Shown in pieces: positions 20,765-29,280 of a stretch of 64,000 nucleotides of DNA (within the stretch, counting starts at the first letter, position 1; the number at the start of each line of letters is the position of its first letter). The notes below the pieces were generated by a model. It ran no database searches, was not told the origin of the DNA, and saw only the letters and a list, made by a program, of their open reading frames with translations. The position numbers and the translations under genes were made by a program. Source of the DNA: Actinopolymorpha singaporensis (lineage in GTDB: Bacteria > Actinomycetota > Actinomycetes > Propionibacteriales > Actinopolymorphaceae); assembly GCF_900104745.1 (NCBI RefSeq), contig NZ_LT629732.1, positions 868,001-932,000 of the forward strand, written 5' to 3'.

Positions 20765-21450
20765 GCAACCCCAAGGTTCGGCTGCTGGTCGTCGAGGACG
20801 ACCCCCAGCTGGCCCGTGCGCTCGCGATCAACCTGCGGGCCAGGGAGTACGACGTGGACGTGGTGGCCGAGGGGCGAGCCGCGCTCGACGTCGCCGCCCG
20901 CCGCCATCCGCAGCTGGTCGTCCTCGACCTCGGCCTGCCGGACATGGACGGCGTCGACGTGATCCGCGGGCTGCGCGGCTGGACGCAGGTGCCGATCCTC
21001 GTCCTGTCCGCGCGGCAGTCGTCCACCGAGAAGGTCACCGCCCTGGACGCGGGCGCCGACGACTATGTGACGAAGCCGTTCGGCATGGACGAGTTGCTGG
21101 CCCGGCTGCGAGCCGCCGTCCGCCGCGGGCAGCCCGGGCCGGACGGCGAACCCGTGGTGACCACCGAGGCGTTCACCGTGGATCTGGCCGCCAAGCGGGT
21201 GATCCGCGACGGCAAGGAGGTACGCCTCACGCCGACCGAATGGCACCTGCTGGAGACCCTGGTGCGCTCGCCCGACCGGCTGATCGGCCAACGCCAGCTG
21301 CTCCAGGAGGTGTGGGGTCCGGAGTACGCCACCGAGACCAACTACCTGCGCGTCTTCATGGCGCAGTTGCGACGCAAGCTCGAACGCCAACCGGCCGCGC
21401 CGCGCCACCTGATCACCGAGCCGGGCCGGGGCTACCGCTTCGTGCCCTGA
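20761..21450 (+). CDS. kdpE: DNA-binding response regulator KdpE
   Basis: 229 residues, OmpR class. In the receiver domain, the acidic pair is in LLVVEDDPQL, the phosphorylated Asp is about D56 in LVVLDLGLPDMDG, and Lys is in YVTKPFG. The C-terminal winged helix carries VRLTPTEWHLLETLVRSPDR and TNYLRVFMAQLRRKLERQP. Its 3' end overlaps the convergent dehydrogenase gene by 19 bases. It should activate kdp, probably from a promoter in 13475-13613. Confidence 0.96.
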   Translation: MSNPKVRLLVVEDDPQLARALAINLRAREYDVDVVAEGRAALDVAARRHPQLVVLDLGLPDMDGVDVIRGLRGWTQVPILVLSARQSSTEKVTALDAGADDYVTKPFGMDELLARLRAAVRRGQPGPDGEPVVTTEAFTVDLAAKRVIRDGKEVRLTPTEWHLLETLVRSPDRLIGQRQLLQEVWGPEYATETNYLRVFMAQLRRKLERQPAAPRHLITEPGRGYRFVP

Positions 21451-22460
21451 CCGGACACCACCCGGCCGACGAGTTCGGGCTCGGCGGCCAGCAGCCGGCG
21501 TGGCGGCAGACCGGCGGCGATCGCCTCCAGGTCGTCGACCACCATCTCGCCGATGTCCCACATTCCCTCGCGCACCGACCCGGCCCGGTGCGCGGAAAGC
21601 ACCGCGCCGCGAGCGCGGCGGATCGGATGGTCGGGCGCGAGCGGTTCGTCGGGGAACACGTCGATCGCGGCGCGGAACCGCCCGGCCAGGACGAGTTCGG
21701 TCAACGCGTCGAAGTCGACCACGTGTGCCCGGCTGACCAGCACCACAACGGCGTCGGGCCGAACGCGTTCGAGCAGGTCCCGCGACAGCAACGCGCGGTT
21801 CTCGCTGCTCGGCGCGGCCAGGACGAAGACGAACCGTGACGCCTCCAGCAGCTCTGTCAACGACACCGGCTCCACACCCTGGCGGCGCAGGAAACCGTCG
21901 GCCAGCCACGGGTCGTACGCCCGGATCCTCACGCCGAACGGCGCCAGCAACGGCTGCAGGCTCCGCGCGAGCGCGCCGTACCCGATGAACCCGACCGGCT
22001 GGTCGTACAGCATGAAGGTGGTCGCGTTGCCGGCGTGCAGCCACCGCTCGTCACCGGCCCGCATCGCGGCGTCGCCGGCGGCGATCTCCCGGCACGACGC
22101 GAGTGCCAGACCCAGTGCCATCTCGGCCACCTGCCGCCCGAACGCCGGCGCCGCCGACAGCACGCGGATCCCGCGCGCCCGACATGCCTGGTAGTCCAGG
22201 GCGTTCGGGAACGCGCCGGAGACGCTGATCACCGCGCGCAGGTGGGGCGTCTCGTCGGGCAGCGGTCCGTAACGCCATTCCGAGCACACCACCGCCGTCG
22301 CCTCGGACAGCTCCCTGCGGGCGTCCTCGGCCGGCATCGGCTCGTCGCGTCCCCACACCACGTCGGCGGTGGCGTGCAGGCGCTCCAGGTCGGCGGCGGA
22401 GAAGATCTCCGTCATCTTCCGGAAGTGCGGGTCGAGAAGCACTTTCGCCTTGTCCGGCAA
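21432..22460 (-). CDS. D-isomer-specific 2-hydroxyacid dehydrogenase family protein
   Basis: 342 residues from TTG 22460, chosen because GGGAGGGAG lies 6 bases upstream. The NAD-binding loop is VGFIGYGALARSLQPLLAPF. Catalytic Arg is in VLVSRAHVVDFDAL, Glu in VFPDEPLAPDHPI and His in LSAHRAGSV. The family reduces 2-keto acids or oxidises D-2-hydroxy acids (glycerate, phosphoglycerate, lactate types); the substrate is not resolved. It converges on kdpE with a 19-base overlap and no terminator between them. Confidence 0.9.
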   Translation of the reverse strand: MPDKAKVLLDPHFRKMTEIFSAADLERLHATADVVWGRDEPMPAEDARRELSEATAVVCSEWRYGPLPDETPHLRAVISVSGAFPNALDYQACRARGIRVLSAAPAFGRQVAEMALGLALASCREIAAGDAAMRAGDERWLHAGNATTFMLYDQPVGFIGYGALARSLQPLLAPFGVRIRAYDPWLADGFLRRQGVEPVSLTELLEASRFVFVLAAPSSENRALLSRDLLERVRPDAVVVLVSRAHVVDFDALTELVLAGRFRAAIDVFPDEPLAPDHPIRRARGAVLSAHRAGSVREGMWDIGEMVVDDLEAIAAGLPPRRLLAAEPELVGRVVSGQGTKR

Positions 22461-22627
22461 GGGTTTCTCCCTCCCAGCCCGGCGCGTGCCGCTGGGTGCT
22501 CGGTCGTACGCCGGGGATCTTCGCGGGACTCCCTGGCACGGTAGCGTGTCCGGCACGCCGGGCGCACCGGGCGCACCGGCCGGCAGGGCCGCCACTTCGC
22601 CAACCCCGGTCCGAGGGAGGACACGTG

Positions 22628-23671
22628 ATGTCGACGCCGGGCGTGAGCCGCGATCTCGCGATGGTGCGGGACGCACTCGGTCTGTCCCCCGAGGCGGTGC
22701 GCTGGTTGTCCGAACGCGAGCACGCGGGATCCCGGGTCGGCGCGGACGGCCCGGTGCTGCCCGACGACGAGACCGCCGACCGCCTGCTCACCCGGCTCGG
22801 AGCGGACCCGCGCGACCGCGCGGACACGCTGGCGGCTCGCCCCGCCCCCGAGCGGGACACGGCACTGTGGTGGGTGCTCGACCGGATGTACCGCCACCAG
22901 CTGTCCGTACTCGGGGAGTGTCTTCCGATCGAGGGCCTGCCCGGATGGCCGGCACTGCCCGCGAGCACCGGACCGGTCGGCGCGCACCTGTATGTCTGGC
23001 TGTATCTCGCCGTACTGCCGAAGGTGGTTGCCTACCACGCCGAGCGGGGCATCCCCGAGGAGGTGAGCTGGGCGAGCCTGGGGGTCGGCCAGGGCATGCG
23101 GGCCCACCGGAGCTTCACCGGGCACAGCGGGCTGAGCCTGTTCAGCACGTGGACTCCGCAGGTGCACCTGCGCGGGGCGCAGTTCTCGTTCGGGCGGCTG
23201 GAGTTCAACCGCGGTGCGGTGTCGTTCGGCAACGGCGCCTGCGGGTACGCCGTCGCGGTGCACATCCCGGCGACCGGGCGGCTGGACGCCGACGCGTGCG
23301 ACCGGTCGCTGGCCCAGGCCCGGGACTTCTTCGGGCGGTACTTCCCCGAGGAGCCGGTGGCGTTCTTCACCTGCCGGTCCTGGCTGCTCGACCCGCAGCT
23401 CGGCGAGTACCTCCCACCGGCGTCCAACATCGTGCGCTTCCAGCAACGGTTCCGCCTGTTGCCGTTCCTGCGCGGGACCGACGAGGGCGACGCCGACCAC
23501 GTGGTGCTCGGCTACGTCTTCGAACGCTCCGCACCCGGCGCGGAGGTCACCGCCGACCTGCTCGACGAGCTCCCGCAGGACTCGACCCTGCGGCGTGCCT
23601 ACGTCACCCACCTGCGCGCCGGGCGGCACTGGCACGAACGCACCGGCTGGCTCCCCTTCCACGAGGCCTGA
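22628..23671 (+). CDS. acyltransferase-domain protein (DUF5596/GNAT_C type)
   Basis: 347 residues from ATG 22628 (a GTG directly before it is also possible; GAGGGAGGAC precedes both). The N-terminal half is helical, with RDALGLSPEAVRWLSER. The C-terminal half carries LSLFSTWTPQVHLRGAQFSF, GRLEFNRGAVSFGNGACGYA and AVHIPATGRLDADACDRSLA. These resemble the actinomycete family with an N-terminal DUF5596-like and a C-terminal GNAT-like acyltransferase domain, whose substrate is unknown. It stands alone; its stop is 7 bases from the convergent glycosidase-like gene. Confidence 0.75.
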   Translation: MSTPGVSRDLAMVRDALGLSPEAVRWLSEREHAGSRVGADGPVLPDDETADRLLTRLGADPRDRADTLAARPAPERDTALWWVLDRMYRHQLSVLGECLPIEGLPGWPALPASTGPVGAHLYVWLYLAVLPKVVAYHAERGIPEEVSWASLGVGQGMRAHRSFTGHSGLSLFSTWTPQVHLRGAQFSFGRLEFNRGAVSFGNGACGYAVAVHIPATGRLDADACDRSLAQARDFFGRYFPEEPVAFFTCRSWLLDPQLGEYLPPASNIVRFQQRFRLLPFLRGTDEGDADHVVLGYVFERSAPGAEVTADLLDELPQDSTLRRAYVTHLRAGRHWHERTGWLPFHEA

Positions 23672-23678
23672 GCGCCGG

Positions 23679-25664
23679 TCACCGGGATGCGGGTCGGAGC
23701 CGGTAGAGAACCGCCGCGCCCGCGTCGAGGTTCGCGGTCAGCCGCAGCCGGTCCTGGTCGACGTACGTCCCGATCCTGGGGTCGAACCTCGCGACATTCC
23801 CGACCGCCGCCGGGTCGAGCTCGACCTGGCTCACGCACCGCTCGGAGTGCGAACGGTTCGCGATCAGCAGCCAGCGGGTGCCGGTCCGCTCGGCGTCGAC
23901 GAACCTGCCGAGGACGACCGCGCCGCCCTGCACCGACTTCACCACCTCGTCCGGGGTCCACGCGGTCGCACCGGCCGGCAGCGGGTCGTCGTGGGCGTGG
24001 GTCACCGACTCCGACACCAGCGGCTTGAGCTCACGCCCGACCGGGGCGAGCCAGCGCAGGTTGATGTTCTTCGCCGCGTCGTAGCGGTCGGTGCGTTTGC
24101 CGTCGACAGTGATCAGCGCGGGCTGGAACCCTTCTCCGCGCGCCGGGTCGGGCGTCCAGTAGGTGAAGTACTGAATGCCCTTGGCCCCGTAGGCGAGACT
24201 GACGTTGATCTGCCACAGCAGTTCGGCCGGGGTCGGCTGGCGGCGGTTGCCGTACGCACCGGTCTGGATGAAGATCCACGTCGGCAGGCCGGCCCGCAGC
24301 CCTTCCTCGCGGATGATCTTCCAGTTGAGGAAGTAGCCCGGGTCGTCGGTGCCGTCGGCCATCAGCGGGTAGCGGTCGAAGGAGAGCAACACCGGCTTGA
24401 CGACATCGACGAACTGCCGCACGTAGTTCGGGTCGTTGGAGGGCAGCAGGTTGATGTACGGCAGGGCGTTCGGGTCGAGCTCCCGGGTGATCCGCACGAG
24501 GTGGGCGAGCGTCTCGAACCTGTCCGGTGAGGGTTCGTCGTAGATGTCGAGCCCCGCGAACGCCGGAGAACCGCCGGCGTTGGGCGGGTTCCAGGCTTCG
24601 AGATTGCCGGAGAAGTCGTCTGTCAACACCACCTTGCCGTCGGCCGTGGTGACCTTCACGTTGTCGAAGAGTGCGGATTCCGGCCCGGCCTCGCGGAACC
24701 CGACCCGGCCGCGGGCGTACGTCGCATCGGTCGTGGTGTCGACCACGGTGCCGTTGATCGACGTGGTGATGGTGTCGCCCGCGACCTTCGTCTCGACGTG
24801 GTACCACGTGCCGTCGGTGACCGCGGTCGTGAGCGGTACGGGCCTGACCCAGGCGGGGCTGCCGTTCACGAACAGCACCTTGGTCAGATAGCCGGGCGCC
24901 GCCGGGGTGGTGTAGGCGGAGTTGGACAGCAGCCAGACGTAGGCGTTGGCCGGGTCCTGCGCGCGAAACGCCCACCCTGCCTGGGCGTACTTCCCGCCGC
25001 CACCGGTCTGCCGGGGCGCCACGTCGAACGCGAACGTGTAGTCCGACCAGTCCGCACCCTCGCGGGACAGCCCGGCGCTGCCGCTGCCCGTGCCGCCGTT
25101 CTGCAGCAACCGGCCGTCCCGGACCTCCCAGAAGCTGCGCGGGCGGTACGTGTCCAGCACCTGCCGCAGCTTCGTCTCCGCCTGCTCCGGAGTGAGGGTG
25201 AAGTCCCCGCCCTCGGAGGAGACGCGGAAGTCGTTGCGCATCCACCGCACGGTCGCGTCGTCGACGACGAGGGTGAGCCCCACCTGGTCGGCGATGCCGA
25301 GCGCGTACTTCTGGATGTAGGCGTCGGCCCACAGGTAGTTGTTGCTGTGGGTGTAGGTGAATCCTGCGTCCTTGATCTCCTGGTAGCGCGCGAGCGTGGT
25401 CTGCAGGGGCGGTGGTGGCCACCACAGTCCGATCGGGAACTCCCGGCCGCCGACCAGGGGCAGGTGGGCGAGATCCTCCGGGGTGATCGCCGGCGCCGCG
25501 GCCGCTCGGGTCGCCTCGGCCGCCCGGGTCGTCGCCGCCTCGCCGGTCTCGGCCGCTGCCGGGACGGCTCCCCCTGCGATCGGCGCGGTGGCGGCGATCG
25601 CGCCCGCCCCCATCGCCTTCAGCAGCGTCCGCCGGTCAGGGTGCGTGGTGCGTTCGTCGTGCAT
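23679..25664 (-). CDS. Tat-exported glycosidase-like protein with inserted lectin-like domain
   Basis: 661 residues from ATG 25664 (GGGGGAG five bases upstream). A Tat signal, HPDRRTLLKAMGAGAIAATA, is followed by an Ala/Thr linker to about residue 60. A barrel-like segment then starts REFPIGLWWPPPPLQTTLAR. At about residues 165-305 a concanavalin/DUF1080-like domain interrupts it (WSDYTFAFDVAPRQTGGGGK, ATYARGRVGFREAGPESALF, VVLTDDFSGNLEAWN). The barrel resumes with FAGLDIYDEPSPDRFETLAH, where DEP holds a likely catalytic Glu, and PALITVDGKRTDRYDA. I infer an extracellular glycoside hydrolase; the family is not assigned. The GntR-type regulator lies upstream on the same strand. Confidence 0.72.
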   Translation of the reverse strand: MHDERTTHPDRRTLLKAMGAGAIAATAPIAGGAVPAAAETGEAATTRAAEATRAAAAPAITPEDLAHLPLVGGREFPIGLWWPPPPLQTTLARYQEIKDAGFTYTHSNNYLWADAYIQKYALGIADQVGLTLVVDDATVRWMRNDFRVSSEGGDFTLTPEQAETKLRQVLDTYRPRSFWEVRDGRLLQNGGTGSGSAGLSREGADWSDYTFAFDVAPRQTGGGGKYAQAGWAFRAQDPANAYVWLLSNSAYTTPAAPGYLTKVLFVNGSPAWVRPVPLTTAVTDGTWYHVETKVAGDTITTSINGTVVDTTTDATYARGRVGFREAGPESALFDNVKVTTADGKVVLTDDFSGNLEAWNPPNAGGSPAFAGLDIYDEPSPDRFETLAHLVRITRELDPNALPYINLLPSNDPNYVRQFVDVVKPVLLSFDRYPLMADGTDDPGYFLNWKIIREEGLRAGLPTWIFIQTGAYGNRRQPTPAELLWQINVSLAYGAKGIQYFTYWTPDPARGEGFQPALITVDGKRTDRYDAAKNINLRWLAPVGRELKPLVSESVTHAHDDPLPAGATAWTPDEVVKSVQGGAVVLGRFVDAERTGTRWLLIANRSHSERCVSQVELDPAAVGNVARFDPRIGTYVDQDRLRLTANLDAGAAVLYRLRPASR

Positions 25665-25824
25665 ACGTTCTCCCCCAGGAAAGCGTCGGTGACGAAACGA
25701 AACGTGTGAACCCCGCTCGAACTCCGCGGCCCCACGGTGCTGCACCGTGCCAGGTAGTGCCCAAATGCTCCGGGTTGGCACCCGGGACTTCAAGCCATGT
25801 GTACAGATTCGGCCCCGGCAACCA

Positions 25825-25862
25825 TCGTTGGGCGGCACGCGACTCGTTGGGCGGCACGCGAC
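25825..25862. repeat. 19-base perfect tandem duplication
   Basis: The unit TCGTTGGGCGGCACGCGAC occurs twice in a row (25825-25843 and 25844-25862). It lies in the 240-base gap between the regulator stop (25905) and the start of the Tat glycosidase-like gene (25664), where that gene's promoter should be. The rest of the gap shows no gene. Confidence 0.8.
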
Positions 25863-25904
25863 GGGCGGCCATGAGAATCTCCATCGCGGCGGTGATCCTG
25901 GCCG

Positions 25905-27032
25905 TTACGGAGCCACCAGCTCGAACGGGACGGTGGACCGGCGGGGTACGTCCTCGCCGTTCAGTTGGGCGACGAGAAGGTCGACCGCTCGCCGCCCCAT
26001 CTCCTGCTGGCCCTGCCTGATGTGGGGGAACGAGGCGGCAGCCGCCCGCGACCAGGGCGAGTCGAAGCAGGCGACCAGGTAGCGAGCCGGATCCCAGCGG
26101 CCCACCTCCGCCAGCACCTCCCGCACCAAGACGGCCAGGTTGTACTCGCAGACGACGAACCCCGTCACGGCGGGTTCGCGGTCGAGGAACGCGCGGATCG
26201 CGGCCCGGTCGGCCCCCGCCTCCCCGTCCGAGCCCGGTTCGGGAAGGGTGCTCTGCAGACCGGTGAAGCAACGCTCGGCGGAGGCCGGCGCGCCACGTTC
26301 GTGCAACGCGGATCGGTAACCCTGGATGCGTTCCTCGATGCTGGTGGTGTTCTCGACCGGTGGTGAGACGAACGCGACCTCGGTGTGCCCCTGCTCCAGC
26401 ACGAACTCCGTCAGCGCCCGGCACGCGGCCACGTTGTCGGTGTGTACAGCGCACGCCGGGATGCCGGGCAGGTAGCGGTCCACCAGCACCAGCGGGGAGC
26501 CGTCCAGGACGAGCCGGACGAGGCTCGCGTTGTAGAACTCCCCGTGCACCGGGAAGACGATCATGCCGTCCACTGTCCCGCCGGCGAGTGCGCGGATCGC
26601 GCTCTCCTCGACCTGCTGGCTGTCGCGGGTACGCCGCACGAGGAGGTGGTAGCCGTGCTCGGCGGCCCGCTCCTCGATGGCACACATCAGGTCCAGGCCG
26701 TACGTCTCGGACGCGTCGGGCAGCAGCAGCGCCAGGCATCCCGTACCTCCGGCGCGTTCACCGACGGCCGGCACCGACGGGCTCTCCTCTTCGCGTACGG
26801 CGTCCAGGCGTCGTGCGTCGGTGGACACGAACGACCCCTTGCCGCGGCGGCGGTCGACCACCCCGGCATCGGCAAGCATCCGCAGCGCCCGCTTGGAGGT
26901 GATGCGGCTGACCCCGAACCGATCTGCCAGCTCGGTCTCCGACGGCACCCGGTCGCCGGGGCGCAGCCGGCTCTCCGCGATCTCCTCCAGCACGAACTCG
27001 TAGAGGCGTTCGTACAGGAAGTGTTCGGGCAC
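25905..27032 (-). CDS. GntR-type HTH regulator with LacI-type sugar-binding domain
   Basis: 375 residues from GTG 27032, chosen for GGAG 6 bases upstream; an ATG at 27062 would add ten residues but has no ribosome site. The winged helix is at about residues 5-70 (RLRPGDRVPSETELADRFGV, then SRITSKRALRMLADAGVVDR). The rest is a periplasmic-binding-protein-like effector domain as in AraR: GCLALLLPDASETYGLDLMC, VDGMIVFPVHGEFYNASLVR, LVLVDRYLPGIPACAVHTDN and PHIRQGQQEMGRRAVDLLVA. It should be released from DNA by a sugar. The divergent GH76 gene and the downstream glycosidase-like gene are the obvious targets. Confidence 0.9.
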   Translation of the reverse strand: MPEHFLYERLYEFVLEEIAESRLRPGDRVPSETELADRFGVSRITSKRALRMLADAGVVDRRRGKGSFVSTDARRLDAVREEESPSVPAVGERAGGTGCLALLLPDASETYGLDLMCAIEERAAEHGYHLLVRRTRDSQQVEESAIRALAGGTVDGMIVFPVHGEFYNASLVRLVLDGSPLVLVDRYLPGIPACAVHTDNVAACRALTEFVLEQGHTEVAFVSPPVENTTSIEERIQGYRSALHERGAPASAERCFTGLQSTLPEPGSDGEAGADRAAIRAFLDREPAVTGFVVCEYNLAVLVREVLAEVGRWDPARYLVACFDSPWSRAAAASFPHIRQGQQEMGRRAVDLLVAQLNGEDVPRRSTVPFELVAP

Positions 27033-27052
27033 CAGAGTCTCCAGACCTCGGC

Positions 27053-27193
27053 TGCATACCATTTGTGGGCCACCGACATACCAACCCCGACCGGCGGCCT
27101 CTCGGCCTCAATCCTCCACTACACAAGGAGGATCGGCGACGAGGTGGCGATGACCGCATACGGACGAAAGCAGCCGTTGACTTGTTGGTATAT
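27053..27193. promoter_or_regulatory. candidate operators shared by the GntR regulator and GH76 promoters
   Basis: A TGGTATR motif occurs three times between the divergent genes: GTTGGTATGT (minus strand, 27085-27076), AATGGTATGC (minus strand, 27062-27053) and GTTGGTATAT (plus strand, 27184-27193). The first and third face each other, one near each gene. On the minus strand TTGGTA and TGGTAT are 17 bases apart and could be a promoter for the regulator. On the plus strand TTGACT at 27177 precedes the third copy. Confidence 0.4.
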
Positions 27194-27246
27194 CCAGTGC
27201 ACGTTGAGTCCCGTGCCCAGGCGGCACATCGACTCGGAGGTTTCCC

Positions 27247-28446
27247 GTGAGCCAGCACTTCAGCACCCCGTCGCGACGTGCCGTCCTACTCGGCGGAGTG
27301 GCCGCGGCCACTACCGCAGCGGTCGGCGCGGTGTCCACCACTCCCGCGTACGCCGGCACTGTGTCGACGGCGAACCTGAGCCGCTACGCGCGCCGCGCGC
27401 AGGCCAGCTACGCCGCGTTGCAGCGGTACTTCTACGACCCGAAGACCTCGCTCTACCTGGAGGAGTACCCGCACGCAGGCGGCAACCCGTACTCCTATGT
27501 CTGGCCCTTCTCCCAGGCGATGGTCGCGACCCAGGACATGGCCGGGCTTCCCGGAGTGGGTGCGAGGTATGCCGCCGACGTGGCGGACCGGTTCACGGCG
27601 GTGGAGAAGTACTGGAACGACCAGACCGACCCGCCCGGCTACGACTCCTACCTTCGTCCGCCGCTCGGCCAGGGCGGTGACAAGTTCTACGACGACAACG
27701 AGTGGATCGGCCTGGCCGACCTGCAGCATCACCTGATGACGCCGGGCGGGCACGCGCCCTCCATGCGTCGCGCGGCACAGATTTTCGACCTGGTGGTGTT
27801 CGGCTGGGACGACGACCCGACGCACCCGTGTCCCGGCGGGGTCTTCTGGACACAGGCACCCTGGAGCCATGACCGCAACACCGTCTCCAACGCGCCCGGT
27901 GCCGAGGTGGGCCTCCGCCTGTACCTCATCACCAGGCAGCCGCGCTACCTCGAGTGGTCCACCCGGATGTACGACTGGACGCGGACCTACATGCTGGCAC
28001 CGAACGGTCTGTACTGGGACCACGTCGATCTCGCCGGCAACATCCAGAAGACGCAGTGGTCCTACAACCAGGGCGTCATGATCGGTGCCGGCGTCCTGCT
28101 GCACCGCGCGACCGGTAGCGGCGAGTACCTCGACCAGGCCGAGGACACCGCGAAGAAGGCACTCGCGTTCTACGCCGAGAACGAGCGCTACTTCACCCAG
28201 CCCGCGCGGTTCCACGCGATCTTCTTCGCCAACCTGCTGCAGCTGTCGACACTTCGCCCGGACCCGGCGTACCGCGAGGCGATGCAGTGGTACGCCGACC
28301 AGTCGTACCAGCGGTTCCGCGACCCGAAGACCGGTCTCTACAGGTTCGAGGGCGCCAACCCGGTCACCCTGCTGGAGCAGTCGGGCATGGTGCGCATCGA
28401 GGCGATGCTCGGCTGGTCGCCCGCCAACTACGGCAAGCTGACCTGA
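27247..28446 (+). CDS. Tat-exported glycoside hydrolase family 76 protein
   Basis: 399 residues from GTG 27247 (GGAGG six bases upstream). The Tat signal is in TPSRRAVLLGGVAAATTAAV, with cleavage near AYAG. The (alpha/alpha)6-type domain has the diagnostic neighbouring acids D149/D150 in KFYDDNEWIGLADLQ. GGVFWTQAPWSHDRNTVSNA, WDHVDLAGNIQKTQWSYNQG and YRFEGANPVTLLEQSGMVRI follow. GH76 enzymes cleave alpha-1,6-mannan (yeast and mycobacterial mannans). It is divergent from the GntR-type regulator, which is probably its repressor. Confidence 0.9.
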   Translation: MSQHFSTPSRRAVLLGGVAAATTAAVGAVSTTPAYAGTVSTANLSRYARRAQASYAALQRYFYDPKTSLYLEEYPHAGGNPYSYVWPFSQAMVATQDMAGLPGVGARYAADVADRFTAVEKYWNDQTDPPGYDSYLRPPLGQGGDKFYDDNEWIGLADLQHHLMTPGGHAPSMRRAAQIFDLVVFGWDDDPTHPCPGGVFWTQAPWSHDRNTVSNAPGAEVGLRLYLITRQPRYLEWSTRMYDWTRTYMLAPNGLYWDHVDLAGNIQKTQWSYNQGVMIGAGVLLHRATGSGEYLDQAEDTAKKALAFYAENERYFTQPARFHAIFFANLLQLSTLRPDPAYREAMQWYADQSYQRFRDPKTGLYRFEGANPVTLLEQSGMVRIEAMLGWSPANYGKLT

Positions 28447-28470
28447 GGACCGGGCCGGCTCCCGACCGCC

Positions 28471-28508
28471 CGGCCGGGGCGCACGAGCAGTTCCGTGCGC
28501 CCCGGCCG
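28471..28508 (+). terminator. hairpin terminator after GH76
   Basis: A 15-base perfect stem (28471-28485 with 28494-28508, arms CGGCCGGGGCGCACG and its complement) and an 8-base loop start 25 bases after the GH76 stop. There is no T-run, as is usual in high-GC actinomycetes. Confidence 0.75.
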
Positions 28509-28519
28509 TGCAGTGTCGA

Positions 28520-28690
28520 TCAGGAGTTGGCGAACCGCTCGTAGTTGCCGCGGCCACGTTCACGGCCGAAGGCGATGTTGTTGACGGTCACCCGTGCGCG
28601 GCGGTCAGGGCAGAAGTTCGGCGAGTTGTCGTCCCGTACGTACGTCGTGGCGTTCCACCTGCCGCGGCGGCCGCACCTGAGCGAACGGCC
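28520..28690 (-). pseudogene. C-terminal remnant of an unidentified protein
   Basis: A minus-strand frame ends at 28520 with GRWNATTYVRDDNSPNFCPD, RRARVTVNNIAFGRERGRGN and YERFANS. The composition (beta-type residues, one Cys, Asn/Arg-rich) is unlike random reading of this GC content, yet the frame has no start. It abuts the 3' end of the RNA-ligase-like gene. I do not recognise the family; perhaps a secreted or carbohydrate-related protein. Confidence 0.4.
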
Positions 28691-28693
28691 GGC

Positions 28694-29263
28694 TCAGCGT
28701 CGGCCGAGGGGGAGTTCTGCGATGGTGTGCCACGAACCCGGCTCGGACGATCCGCAGATGACGTGCGCCGTGGCCACCTCCGTACTGATCGGAAGGTGGC
28801 CACGCACGAGCTCCGCGGCCCGGCGGAGTTCGGCTGTCGGAGCACCGTCGCCGACGGTCAGGTGCGGCACCACCTCGGCGTGGACCCCGCCGTACGGCGG
28901 GTACTCCGGGAAGCGTTCGCACACCGCGATGATCAACTCGGCGAACGCCCGGGCAGGCTCGGGGGACAGCCACACCACCTGGTCCCCGAACCACTCGACA
29001 CTCGTGAAACGAGCCCGGAAGGACGGAACCGTGCGGACCGCCTCGCCCGCCTTGGCCAGCACCCTTGCATCGATCAGGGCCGGAGGGACGAACGGGTAGA
29101 GGACCGTCACGTGCGCGGGCACTCCCTCGGCGGCGGCTGGGTCCAGCCGTGACCGGAGGTGCCCCACGGCAGGCTCCGCCTCGGGCACCGGCACGATCAC
29201 CGCGCTCTCCGGCGGCAGCCGAGTCGGTGGCAGCTGAGTCGGCGGCAGCTGAGTCGGTGGCAT
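28694..29263 (-). CDS. 2'-5' RNA ligase superfamily protein
   Basis: 189 residues. Both catalytic H-x-T/S motifs of the 2H phosphoesterase fold are seen: HVTVLYPF (about residue 51) and HLTVGDG (about 135). Members open or join 2',5'-linked or cyclic phosphodiesters; the biological substrate here is unknown. The first 18 residues are a QLPPT repeat coded by a 15-base tandem repeat, and the ATG at 29263 lacks a ribosome site. The true start may therefore be further in, e.g. a GTG near ESAVIVPV. Divergent from the phosphatase gene with 17 bases between starts. Confidence 0.83.
   Translation of the reverse strand: MPPTQLPPTQLPPTRLPPESAVIVPVPEAEPAVGHLRSRLDPAAAEGVPAHVTVLYPFVPPALIDARVLAKAGEAVRTVPSFRARFTSVEWFGDQVVWLSPEPARAFAELIIAVCERFPEYPPYGGVHAEVVPHLTVGDGAPTAELRRAAELVRGHLPISTEVATAHVICGSSEPGSWHTIAELPLGRR
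29211..29262. repeat. 15-base tandem repeat at the 5' end of the RNA ligase-like gene
   Basis: Three and a half units of GGCGGCAGCTGAGTC (one or two base differences) run from 29211 to 29262. They code for the repeated Q/R-L-P-P-T at the protein's N-terminus, or are non-coding if a later start is used. Confidence 0.75.
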
Positions 29264-29280
29264 GTGGGGAGTATGAATCG

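Noticed and set aside
25700-25830. A tRNA-like or coding-like stretch upstream of the Tat glycosidase-like gene (minus-strand reading PNLYTWLEVPGANPEHL)
   Set aside because: No cloverleaf can be drawn, and the frame runs into the regulator gene without its own start or a recognisable family.
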